DNA of 64,000 nucleotides from Megamonas funiformis (GTDB taxonomy: Bacteria; Bacillota; Negativicutes; Selenomonadales; Selenomonadaceae): the NCBI RefSeq assembly GCF_010669225.1, contig NZ_CP048627.1, positions 682,001 through 746,000 on the forward strand, written 5' to 3'. The stretch's first letter is position 1; each line of letters starts with the position of its first letter. This document shows positions 35,639 to 42,778 of this stretch, one piece after another. The position numbers and the translations under genes were made by a program. The notes under the pieces were generated by a model, which saw only the letters and a list, made by a program, of their open reading frames with translations, was not told where the DNA came from and ran no database searches.

Positions 35639-36115
35639 ATCAATAATGCGAATTTCATTACCATGAGGTAGTAATAGAGTATATAAATCTTCAAATTTTA
35701 AAAATACAGTGGCTGTATTTTCCATAGGATGCATACCTATTGTTTGATTTTGTAATTCACTGTCAAATATCATTAAGATATTTTTATCCTTGTTATTTAA
35801 TATGGCAAGTGGTGTAACGCTACCAGGTTTTACTTCTAGCATTTGTTCCATAGCTTCTTGTTTAGCAAAACTAAGACGTTTGCTAGGAATTTTTTCACTT
35901 AATTCTTTGAGGTTGATATTTTTATGCACAAATAAAGAAACAAGATAGAAGTTTTTCTTTTTAGCATCACATAAAAATAGATTGCGAATGACCTTTTCAC
36001 GATTAGGAAGATTGGATTTATCGCCTTCTTCTACAGAAAATATAGGTTCATGTTCATATTTAGTAAAAGGTATTTGTTTATCAGTAAGATATTGTAAGAT
36101 TTCAGCCTTATTCAA
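35633..36115 (-). CDS. prdX: YbaK/PrdX-type aminoacyl-tRNA deacylase
   Basis: 160 residues of the YbaK/ProX family, which hydrolyses mischarged alanyl- or cysteinyl-tRNA(Pro). The protein shows QIPFTKYEHEPIFSVEEG, NLFLCDAKKKNFYLVSL (with the conserved central Lys region), GSVTPLAILNNKD and MHPMENTATVFLKFEDL, which match the PrdX group best. It is a free-standing editing enzyme acting in the cytoplasm. It has a good GGAG site before the ATG. Confidence 0.88.
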   Translation of the reverse strand: MNKAEILQYLTDKQIPFTKYEHEPIFSVEEGDKSNLPNREKVIRNLFLCDAKKKNFYLVSLFVHKNINLKELSEKIPSKRLSFAKQEAMEQMLEVKPGSVTPLAILNNKDKNILMIFDSELQNQTIGMHPMENTATVFLKFEDLYTLLLPHGNEIRIIDL

Positions 36116-36184
36116 AATAAAATCTCCTTTAATTTTTTATAAGTAAAGATATTATATCATAATGAAAAATGAGAGATTATCATT

Positions 36185-37372
36185 TTATTGGAGAAATTTC
36201 TTGATTAAGATAGCGTTGAAAAAATTTAAACGAGTGAAAGCATCATCTAAAGAAGTATTAGTAATTTCTTCAATACGCTGTAATCTATATTTTATGGTAT
36301 TGCGATGAATGAATAATGTTTCGGCTGTTTGATTTAAATTACAATTTTTATTTAGGTATACTTCTAAAGTTTGTATTAAATTAGTATTATACTTTTTATC
36401 ATAAGCCATTAAACTATATAGTATATTATGCACAAAATTCTCTAATAGAGTTTTATTGTTTATATCGTAAAATAATTGATATAAACCTAATTGTTCATAA
36501 TAATAAATCATATTTTTTTGTTTTTGTTTAATAGCTAGATTAATACATTTTGAGGCTTGTTCATAACTGAGTTTATATTTTTCTAGTGATTTTTGTCGTG
36601 TACCAATGCCGATATTTACAATATAATTGGGATGATTTTCTTTAATATAGTTTAATATTTGCGGAAAAAGTGTATTTAATGTATCAAGAGAAGTATTATT
36701 AACATTAATTAAAGCGATGATATTTTTAGTATAACTAGAGGATAAAATGGGAATATGTTCATTTTCAAATAATGTATGAATAAATTGACATATAGTATCT
36801 TTATCCACATCATTTAAAATAATGGCATTTTCACTTTGAGGTAAAAGAAAATTGATTTCAAAGAATTGTAAATATCCATCAAAAGAAAAATTTACTTCTT
36901 GACTTTGATATTTTAGATAATCAAGAGATAGATTAGTGTTAAAAATGATACTGAATAATAAATCTTTGTGTTTGTCATTAATCAAATTAATACTAGCAAT
37001 AGCATGACCTAGTTCTTCAAAAATATCAACAAGTGGAGTATCCCATGGTATAAGAAATAAAGGAAAATGTTTCTGATTACTTAAATTTATGACAGATTGA
37101 GGAATTTGTTCAATATAATTTGGCCCAATGAGTAATAGTGCACCAGATATATTTAGAGAAATAGCTTCTTTTAAGAAGTTATACAAATTAAAATCTTTTT
37201 CATGAATAACCATTTTACTGACAATCAAAAGTTCTCCACCATGTACCCATTTTGCGAGATGAATGGACTCTGCCTTATAACTCCAGCGAATGATTTTATG
37301 TAAACCTTTATTTCCTGCAATTATTTTCATTTTAGATAAAGATGGTAATTTAAATAAATCTTTACATTGAAA
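36185..37372 (-). CDS. PucR-family transcriptional regulator
   Basis: 395 residues, divergent from the symporter-creatininase operon and so its probable regulator. The N-terminal PucR domain has FKLPSLSKMKIIAGNKGLHKIIRWSY and HGGELLIVSK. The central GGDEF-like domain is degenerate. The C-terminal PucR/CdaR-type helix-turn-helix is CNLNQTAETLFIHRNTIKYRL with RIEEITN. Family members control purine, ureide and related nitrogen catabolism. The start is the ATG ending at 37372 with GGAGG eight bases upstream. Confidence 0.88.
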   Translation of the reverse strand, partial: FQCKDLFKLPSLSKMKIIAGNKGLHKIIRWSYKAESIHLAKWVHGGELLIVSKMVIHEKDFNLYNFLKEAISLNISGALLLIGPNYIEQIPQSVINLSNQKHFPLFLIPWDTPLVDIFEELGHAIASINLINDKHKDLLFSIIFNTNLSLDYLKYQSQEVNFSFDGYLQFFEINFLLPQSENAIILNDVDKDTICQFIHTLFENEHIPILSSSYTKNIIALINVNNTSLDTLNTLFPQILNYIKENHPNYIVNIGIGTRQKSLEKYKLSYEQASKCINLAIKQKQKNMIYYYEQLGLYQLFYDINNKTLLENFVHNILYSLMAYDKKYNTNLIQTLEVYLNKNCNLNQTAETLFIHRNTIKYRLQRIEEITNTSLDDAFTRLNFFNAILIKKFLQ

Positions 37373-37545
37373 CATAAGGAATACCTCCAATAAGGGATAA
37401 TATATGTGAAAAATTATAGCATATACAATATAGTATAATCATGATTTTATAATTATACGAAAATATATTTTGTAAGTTTTGCACAAAATATATGAAATAT
37501 CTTTGTAGAAACAGTATAAATTTTATGTTATTGGAATAAATAATA

Positions 37546-37574
37546 TTGACTTTTAAGTTATAAATAGATATGAT
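37546..37574 (+). promoter_or_regulatory. Sigma-A promoter of the symporter-creatininase operon
   Basis: TTGACT (37546-37551), a 17-base spacer and TATGAT (37569-37574). It lies in the 320-base gap between pucR and the first small gene, which also holds the hairpin at 37612. Confidence 0.65.
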
Positions 37575-37611
37575 ATGAACATCAAGAAAATAATATAAAA
37601 GATAAACAAGG

Positions 37612-37672
37612 AAGTTTATACATTAAATAATTGTAATAGAATTTGGCAATTATTTTTGTATAAGCTTTTTTT
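37612..37672 (+). terminator. Terminator-like hairpin ahead of the small membrane gene (possible attenuator)
   Basis: A bipartite stem: 37612-37622 with 37657-37667 (11 bp, one G-U), then 37626-37633 with 37647-37654 (8 bp). The loop is 13 nt, followed by seven T. It lies between the promoter and the first ribosome site. Confidence 0.6.
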
Positions 37673-37692
37673 ATTTTAAGGAGGAATTTATT

Positions 37693-37863
37693 ATGGAAAC
37701 ATGGGTAATTATGTTAGGTTGTCAGGCTGCTACAGCTGTATTATCTTTAGGAGTAGTTTTAAATTTTATGTATAAAAAAGAATCATTAGATGAAGTTGAT
37801 GTTAAAATAATAAATGAAACAAAACAAATAAAAGTCAAAGAAACACAGGCTATGGGAGTATAA
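37693..37863 (+). CDS. 56-residue membrane peptide, symporter-associated small protein
   Basis: A short gene not expected from length filters but well supported: AAGGAGG ends nine bases before the ATG. The peptide has one hydrophobic helix (residues 4-26, WVIMLGCQAATAVLSLGVVL) and a charged tail with KESLDEVDVKIINETKQIKVKE. It precedes the SSS symporter gene, and similar small helical proteins are found directly upstream of such symporters in Firmicutes, where they are named symporter small accessory proteins. Its stabilising or regulatory role is not established. Its own hairpin lies between it and the symporter. Confidence 0.75.
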   Translation: METWVIMLGCQAATAVLSLGVVLNFMYKKESLDEVDVKIINETKQIKVKETQAMGV

Positions 37864-37896
37864 AATTGAATAGTATAGATTTAATAATAAACAATG

Positions 37897-37957
37897 AAGT
37901 TTATAGAAGATAAAATAGGATTGGAATATCAAATTTTATTTTCTATAAACTTTTTTT
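37897..37957 (+). terminator. Terminator-like hairpin ahead of the symporter gene (possible attenuator)
   Basis: A 20-bp stem: 37897-37908 with 37941-37952 perfectly, continued by 37909-37916 with 37933-37940. The loop is 16 nt, followed by seven T. It resembles the upstream hairpin in its stem base (AAGTTTATA) and T-tract. Confidence 0.65.
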
Positions 37958-37983
37958 ATTTTTTATAAAAAGGAGAGGCTATA

Positions 37984-39456
37984 ATGACTTTACAGGAATT
38001 ATCAATAATATTCTTTTTTGGGTTTTTAGTTTTTGTAGGAATAGTAGCATATTTTTCTAGTAAACAAAAAGCATCTGGTGTATCTGCTGATGTTGAATAT
38101 TATCTAGGTGGACACAGTACTCCTACAGTAGTATTAGCCTTTTCTTATGTAACATCTTCAATTAGTGCAGCTTGTTTCATGGGAGATCCAGGGATTATGT
38201 CTACAGTAGGCTGGCCATATTATTGGGTAGTTATTGCTATTGTGCCAGGTTTAATCATTCCAGCTGTATTGCTTATGCCAAAAATGAGACAGCAAGCAGA
38301 AAAACTTGGTTCATTGACTATTCCTGAATATTTAGGACAAAGATATAATAGTACAGCATTGCGTTTAATAATTGCAGGTGTAATATCTGTTTTTTATATT
38401 TTTCCGTTAGTAGCTCAATTTAAAGGAGCAGCTGTTTTATTAGAATCTTTTACTGGTATTTCTTTTAATATGGGATTAGCTATTATAACAGTTGTAATTA
38501 TTTTTTATGTTATTGTTGGTGGTTTAAGATCGGTAGCATGGACTGATTTTGTACAAGGTTTACCAATGTTAGTTATTAGTATAGTTTTATTGGTTGTTTC
38601 GTTAAATGCTGTTGGTGGTTTTAGTGGTTTAGAAGAAAAATTATCACAGATTGATCCTAATATGTTGAAGGTCGTTCAAGATGAAGCATCTGATGCTCAA
38701 ATGTCATTATCTGGAGTTTTAGGAAATTTTGTTTTTTGGTGTGTTATTTTTATAAGTCAGCCATATTTATGTTCTCGTTTTTTAGCCATACCAAATGTAA
38801 AAAGAAAAACAATTGGAACATTCTTGATCACAGCTTTAATTTTAAGTGTTGTTTATAATAGTTTTTATATTGCAGGTTTAACAGGTAGAGTGTTATTCCC
38901 AGATGTTAAAGCCGATTATTTAACTGTAACAATGGCAATAAATCTTTTGCCTACAGCAGTTGCAGCTTTTATGATGATTGGTATTTTTGCAGCCATGATG
39001 TCTACAGCAACTTCTGTTTTATTGGTAATTGGTCAGGCAGTAGGTAGAGATTTTTATTCTAAAACTATAAACAAAAATGCTTCACCAGAAAAAGAAGTTT
39101 TAGTTACTAGAATTGCGATTGTAGTAGTAGCATTTATCTGTTTTGCATTTAATTATGTTGATCCACCAGAATTTTTATCTGTTGTATTATATTTGGGATT
39201 GAGTGGAATAGGTTCTTGTATTGGTATTCCATTATTTGCAGCAATTGTTTCTAAAAAATCTACAAAAGAAGGAGCTATTGTTTCCTCTATTGTTGGTCCA
39301 ATTGCTTATATTATTTTCAATTATGTAGTTGGTTTTAATTTTTGGTTTGCAGGTTTGATGGCTATTGTTGTAGCAGCTATCTGTATGGTAGTAATTTCTG
39401 TCTTTATTAATAAAAAGAATAGAGCTTTAATCAGTAATGTAGCAGAAGCTAAATAA
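37984..39456 (+). CDS. Sodium:solute symporter (SSS family)
   Basis: 490-residue inner-membrane importer with about 13 helices, driven by sodium. It shows the opening ELSIIFFFGFLVFVGIVAYFS, YYLGGHSTPTVVLAFSYVTSSISAACFMGDPG and the core helix VIIFYVIVGGLRSVAWTDFVQGLPML. Later come MIGIFAAMMSTATSVLLVIGQAVGRDFY and the final helices, typical of the pantothenate/proline/urea-type branch. The substrate is not readable, but the operon context points to creatinine or a similar cyclic amidine. It has AAAAAGGAG upstream. Confidence 0.9.
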   Translation: MTLQELSIIFFFGFLVFVGIVAYFSSKQKASGVSADVEYYLGGHSTPTVVLAFSYVTSSISAACFMGDPGIMSTVGWPYYWVVIAIVPGLIIPAVLLMPKMRQQAEKLGSLTIPEYLGQRYNSTALRLIIAGVISVFYIFPLVAQFKGAAVLLESFTGISFNMGLAIITVVIIFYVIVGGLRSVAWTDFVQGLPMLVISIVLLVVSLNAVGGFSGLEEKLSQIDPNMLKVVQDEASDAQMSLSGVLGNFVFWCVIFISQPYLCSRFLAIPNVKRKTIGTFLITALILSVVYNSFYIAGLTGRVLFPDVKADYLTVTMAINLLPTAVAAFMMIGIFAAMMSTATSVLLVIGQAVGRDFYSKTINKNASPEKEVLVTRIAIVVVAFICFAFNYVDPPEFLSVVLYLGLSGIGSCIGIPLFAAIVSKKSTKEGAIVSSIVGPIAYIIFNYVVGFNFWFAGLMAIVVAAICMVVISVFINKKNRALISNVAEAK

Positions 39457-39492
39457 TAATTTATTAGATTATTAAAGGAAAGAGGAATTTAT

Positions 39493-40245
39493 ATGTCGTA
39501 TTATATGCACGATTTAACTTGGCCAGAATTCAATGATAAAAAAGATAAAGTAGTTATTTTGCCAATCGGTTCAACAGAGCAACATGCCCTACATCTTCCT
39601 TTATGTACAGATGCTAAAATAGCAGAACAATTTTCTCTACATTTAGCAGAAAAAATAGATGGAGTAGTAATGCCGACAATTGTTTATGGCTATAAATCAA
39701 AACCTTTAAGTGGTGGCGGTCCATTATTTCCAGGAACAATAGATTTAAATGGAAATACTTTAATTTATTTAGTTCATGATATATTGATGGAATTAATAAG
39801 AGATGGATTTACAAAAATATTCATTATGAATGCACATTTTGAAAATGAAGCATTTGTAGTTGAAGCAATGGATTTAGTCAATAGAGAAACAAATGGAGCA
39901 GCAACAATTGTTGAATCTAATTGGTGGGACCCAATGCCTGAAGATGTGATAGATTTGATATTCGATAAAGTGCCTTTCCCAGGTTGGGCTTTAGAACATG
40001 CAGCTGTAACAGAAACATCTTTGATGTTATATTTTGCACCAGAGCTTTGCAAAATGGATAGAACAGTGGATGTAGTATCAACAAATGCATTGCCTTATTT
40101 TAGATATCCATTGAAAAAAGATGATGTACCAGAATCAGGAGCATTAGCAAGTTGTGCTTATTCTAGTGCTGAAAAAGGAAAAATAATAGTGGATAAAGTA
40201 CTTCCTGAATTAGTAAATATTTGTAAAAAGGAATTTAATTTATAA
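39493..40245 (+). CDS. Creatininase (creatinine amidohydrolase)
   Basis: 250 residues of the creatininase fold, a metal-dependent amidohydrolase opening creatinine to creatine. The ligands are E29 and H31 in GSTEQHALHLPL, D40 in CTDA, H115 and E117 in NAHFENEA. As I recall the Pseudomonas enzyme, its substrate-site W154, W174, H178 and E183 align with W145, W165, H169 and E174 here. This supports a true creatininase rather than the MftE or FAPy branches. It sits between the symporter and the CodA-like gene. Cytoplasmic. Confidence 0.85.
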   Translation: MSYYMHDLTWPEFNDKKDKVVILPIGSTEQHALHLPLCTDAKIAEQFSLHLAEKIDGVVMPTIVYGYKSKPLSGGGPLFPGTIDLNGNTLIYLVHDILMELIRDGFTKIFIMNAHFENEAFVVEAMDLVNRETNGAATIVESNWWDPMPEDVIDLIFDKVPFPGWALEHAAVTETSLMLYFAPELCKMDRTVDVVSTNALPYFRYPLKKDDVPESGALASCAYSSAEKGKIIVDKVLPELVNICKKEFNL

Positions 40246-40288
40246 TAATTTTATATTATTAGGGTATAACATATAGGAGATATATATT

Positions 40289-41542
40289 ATGAAAAATTTA
40301 TTTATAAATGTTCGTTTAAAAGGAAATAAAGAATTACAATCTATATTAGTAAATGATGGCAAATTTGAAAGAATTGGTAAAATAGAACCACAAGATGATT
40401 ATAATATTATTGATTTAAAAGGAAATCTAGTAGTATCTCCGTATGTAGATCCACATATACATTTAGATTATGTATTCACTACAAAATTAGAAGGAGCAAC
40501 TAATAAAACAGGAACATTATTTGAAGGTATACAACGTTGGAGTGAAACAAAATCTAAATTTACAAAAGAAGATATAAAATATAGAGCTAAAAAAGCAATA
40601 AAAAAAGAAGTATTAGCAGGAGTTCAATATATTAGAACACATGTAGATGTAACTAATAAAAATTTTGAGGCATTAGAAGCTATTTTAGAGTTAAAAGAAG
40701 AATTAAAAGATATAGTGACAATTCAGATAGTATCTTTTCCGCAAGAAGGAATGTATGCATATAAAAATGGCGTAGAATTAGTCGAAGAAGGTTTAAAAAT
40801 GGGAGCAGATTGTGTAGGTGCAATACCTCATTTTGAATACGCTAAGGAATTTGGTGAAAAATCTATTCATAAAGCAGTTGAATTGGCTTTAAAATATGAT
40901 CGCTTAATAGATGTTCATTGTGATGAAACAGATGATGATCAATCTCGTTATGTAGAATTATTAGCAGCTCTTACATATATGGAAGGGATAGATAAAAAGA
41001 CTACAGCTAGTCATACTTGTTCATTAGGTTCGGCTAATAATGCTTATGTTTTTAGATTAATGAATTTATTATGTAAAACAAAAATGAATTTTATATCATG
41101 TCCAACAGAAAATATTTATCTCCAAGGTCGTCAGGATACATATCCAAAACGCAGAGGATTGACAAGAGTAAAAGAATTGAATGATAATCATATAAATGTT
41201 TGCTTTGCTCAAGATTCCATGTCAGATCCATGGTATCCTTTAGGAAATGGAAATATGATGAATATTTTAGACCATGGAATTCATATTTGCCAGATGATGT
41301 CTTTTGATGAAATTGATAATGCTTTGGATTTAATAACAATAAATGGAGCTAAAACTATGAACCTAGATGATGTTTATGGAATTGAAGTTGGAAAAGATGC
41401 TAATTTTATTGTTATTAATGCTAAAAGTGAATTTGAAGCAGTTTGTGAACGTGCAGGTGTATTAGCTTCTATTAGAAATGGAAAATATTTGTTTAATAAA
41501 ATTCCAGAAAAAGTAAATACTGATATTGAATTATTATCTTAA
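40289..41542 (+). CDS. CodA-like amidohydrolase (cytosine/creatinine deaminase family)
   Basis: 417 residues of the cytosine-deaminase branch of the amidohydrolase superfamily. The ligands match E. coli CodA with an offset of four: H57 and H59 (PHIHLD), Q152 (PQEG), H210 and E213 (HCDE), H242 (SHT), D309. LQGRQDTYPKRRG and DPWYPLGNGNM are conserved. The key difference is S310 where CodA has Asp314, a substrate contact, with FAQDS for FGHDD. Together with creatininase this suggests a different substrate, such as creatinine or N-methylhydantoin; the former would give N-methylhydantoin plus ammonia. A good terminator follows. Confidence 0.8.
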   Translation: MKNLFINVRLKGNKELQSILVNDGKFERIGKIEPQDDYNIIDLKGNLVVSPYVDPHIHLDYVFTTKLEGATNKTGTLFEGIQRWSETKSKFTKEDIKYRAKKAIKKEVLAGVQYIRTHVDVTNKNFEALEAILELKEELKDIVTIQIVSFPQEGMYAYKNGVELVEEGLKMGADCVGAIPHFEYAKEFGEKSIHKAVELALKYDRLIDVHCDETDDDQSRYVELLAALTYMEGIDKKTTASHTCSLGSANNAYVFRLMNLLCKTKMNFISCPTENIYLQGRQDTYPKRRGLTRVKELNDNHINVCFAQDSMSDPWYPLGNGNMMNILDHGIHICQMMSFDEIDNALDLITINGAKTMNLDDVYGIEVGKDANFIVINAKSEFEAVCERAGVLASIRNGKYLFNKIPEKVNTDIELLS

Positions 41543-41565
41543 ATTAAAATAATGTTTAGTAAAAC

Positions 41566-41612
41566 AAAAACTGTAATAATTGAGTAGTTTCTCAAATTAT
41601 TACAGTTTTTTT
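41566..41612 (+). terminator. Intrinsic terminator of the creatininase operon
   Basis: An imperfect stem (about 41566-41584 with 41591-41610, one bulged A) has a short loop and runs into seven T. It separates this operon from the cas leader. Confidence 0.8.
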
Positions 41613-41811
41613 GTCATATCATGCCAAACTTAAAAATTTTAGTAGGATATATAGTTTAGAACATAGAAAACATCAAATGTTATAGTTAATCTAAAATGAA
41701 AACTATAATAAGTTTTCAAATACAAAATTTGTTAGTATTAAATCTTATATTATTATAAATAAATATTCTTATGAATACAATAAAAATATTTATTTTGATC
41801 GTATTTAATTT

Positions 41812-41907
41812 TCAACTTAATAAAGATTAAAATTTTATTGACAAGTTATTGTCCATTATGGTATATTATTCTCAACTTAATAAAGCTTATAGTGAAAGGA
41901 TGACAAG
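41812..41907 (+). repeat. Paired 60-bp-spaced direct repeat in the cas leader
   Basis: TCAACTTAATAAAG occurs exactly at 41812-41825 and 41872-41885. The similarity continues through a few shared bases to TGACAAG (41839-41845 and 41901-41907). The copies bracket the cas promoter. They could be operator sites, a local duplication, or CRISPR-repeat-like elements. Confidence 0.75.
41838..41867 (+). promoter_or_regulatory. Sigma-A promoter of the cas operon with dyad over the -35
   Basis: TTGACA (41838-41843), an 18-base spacer and TATATT (41862-41867). The -35 box lies in an inverted repeat GACAA-GTTA-TTGTC (41840-41853), a possible operator. Initiation is expected at about 41873, inside the second copy of the direct repeat. 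Confidence 0.7.
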
Positions 41908-41991
41908 ATGATAAATTTAATTTTAAGTATTATTAAAGCAAAAGTAGGTATAGAAATATTAATTATTTTTAATTTTACGCTAAATGGGTAG
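41908..41991 (+). CDS. 27-residue hydrophobic ORF in the cas operon leader
   Basis: ATG with GAAAGGA seven bases upstream, encoding MINLILSIIKAKVGIEILII plus seven more residues before TAG. It is strongly hydrophobic, with two lysines in the first half. It lies 35 bases after the predicted start of the cas transcript and 64 bases before cas6. A short inverted repeat (41990-42006) follows its stop. It could be a leader peptide, a small toxin-like peptide or chance. No family is recognised. Confidence 0.4.
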   Translation: MINLILSIIKAKVGIEILIIFNFTLNG

Positions 41992-42055
41992 TAGTAAATT
42001 ACTACTTATTTAGGTATATATAAATTATTTAATGGTTTTTGAAAGGAGTGTTTTG

Positions 42056-42748
42056 ATGAAAGTATATCAAATAAGAATGGAGATCTTTTTGTTAGAAGAT
42101 ATTGTTATTAATAAAATTCAAGAAAAGATAACAGCTTTTATTGATTCGGGTTTTAAAACTGATGAAGAGTGGTTAAATTTTCATGAAAAAAATAGTTTTA
42201 AAAATTACTGCTATGATCAGTTATATCCAGTAGAAAATGATCGGGTTTATAAAAAAGGAAAGATATATACTTTGACTATACGTACTGTAGATTTAGAATT
42301 AGCAAAATATTTTAAATTAGTATGTGTGGATAATCACATAAAAGAAATTAAAGGATTGGTAGCAGAAATAAGAGTGTTGCCAAAGAAAATATTAGAAACC
42401 GTATATACGCTTACACCTATGATCATAAAAACAGAAAAAGGTTATTGGAAAGAAGCTATAAGTTTTGCAGAATTTGAGCAAAGATTAAAAGTTAATTTAA
42501 TTAAAAAATGGAATGCGTATCATCAAGAAAAAATTGATGAAGACTTTGATTTATATACTGTAATAGAACTTAAAAATAAAAAGCCAATTGCTATAGAGTA
42601 TAAAAAAATAAAATTACTGGGAGATAAAGTTCAAATACAAGTGGCAGATAATAAGCGTGCTCAAGATCTATGGTATTTTGCTTTAGGTGTTGGTCTGGGT
42701 GAGATGAATGCTCGTGGCTGTGGATTTTTAAATTATCGTTGGCTATAA
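42056..42748 (+). CDS. cas6: Cas6 pre-crRNA endoribonuclease
   Basis: 230-residue repeat-specific RNase that trims CRISPR transcripts in type I-B. The start at 42056 (MKVYQIRMEI) has AAAGGAG upstream. Two ferredoxin-like halves are suggested: the N terminus has MEIFLLEDIVINKIQEKITAFI, and the C terminus ends with the glycine-rich loop ALGVGLGEMNARGCGFLNYRWL, the Cas6 hallmark. The catalytic His is not certain; H56 lies after NF. First gene of the operon, in the usual I-B order. Confidence 0.85.
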   Translation: MKVYQIRMEIFLLEDIVINKIQEKITAFIDSGFKTDEEWLNFHEKNSFKNYCYDQLYPVENDRVYKKGKIYTLTIRTVDLELAKYFKLVCVDNHIKEIKGLVAEIRVLPKKILETVYTLTPMIIKTEKGYWKEAISFAEFEQRLKVNLIKKWNAYHQEKIDEDFDLYTVIELKNKKPIAIEYKKIKLLGDKVQIQVADNKRAQDLWYFALGVGLGEMNARGCGFLNYRWL

Positions 42749-42778
42749 ATTTTTTATGTAAAAGAAGGGAGGAATTTT

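Noticed and set aside
41640-41710. Short CRISPR array in the gap before the cas promoter
   Set aside because: AGTTTAGAACATAG and AGTTAATCTAAAATG resemble each other only weakly, and no third copy or regular spacing follows.
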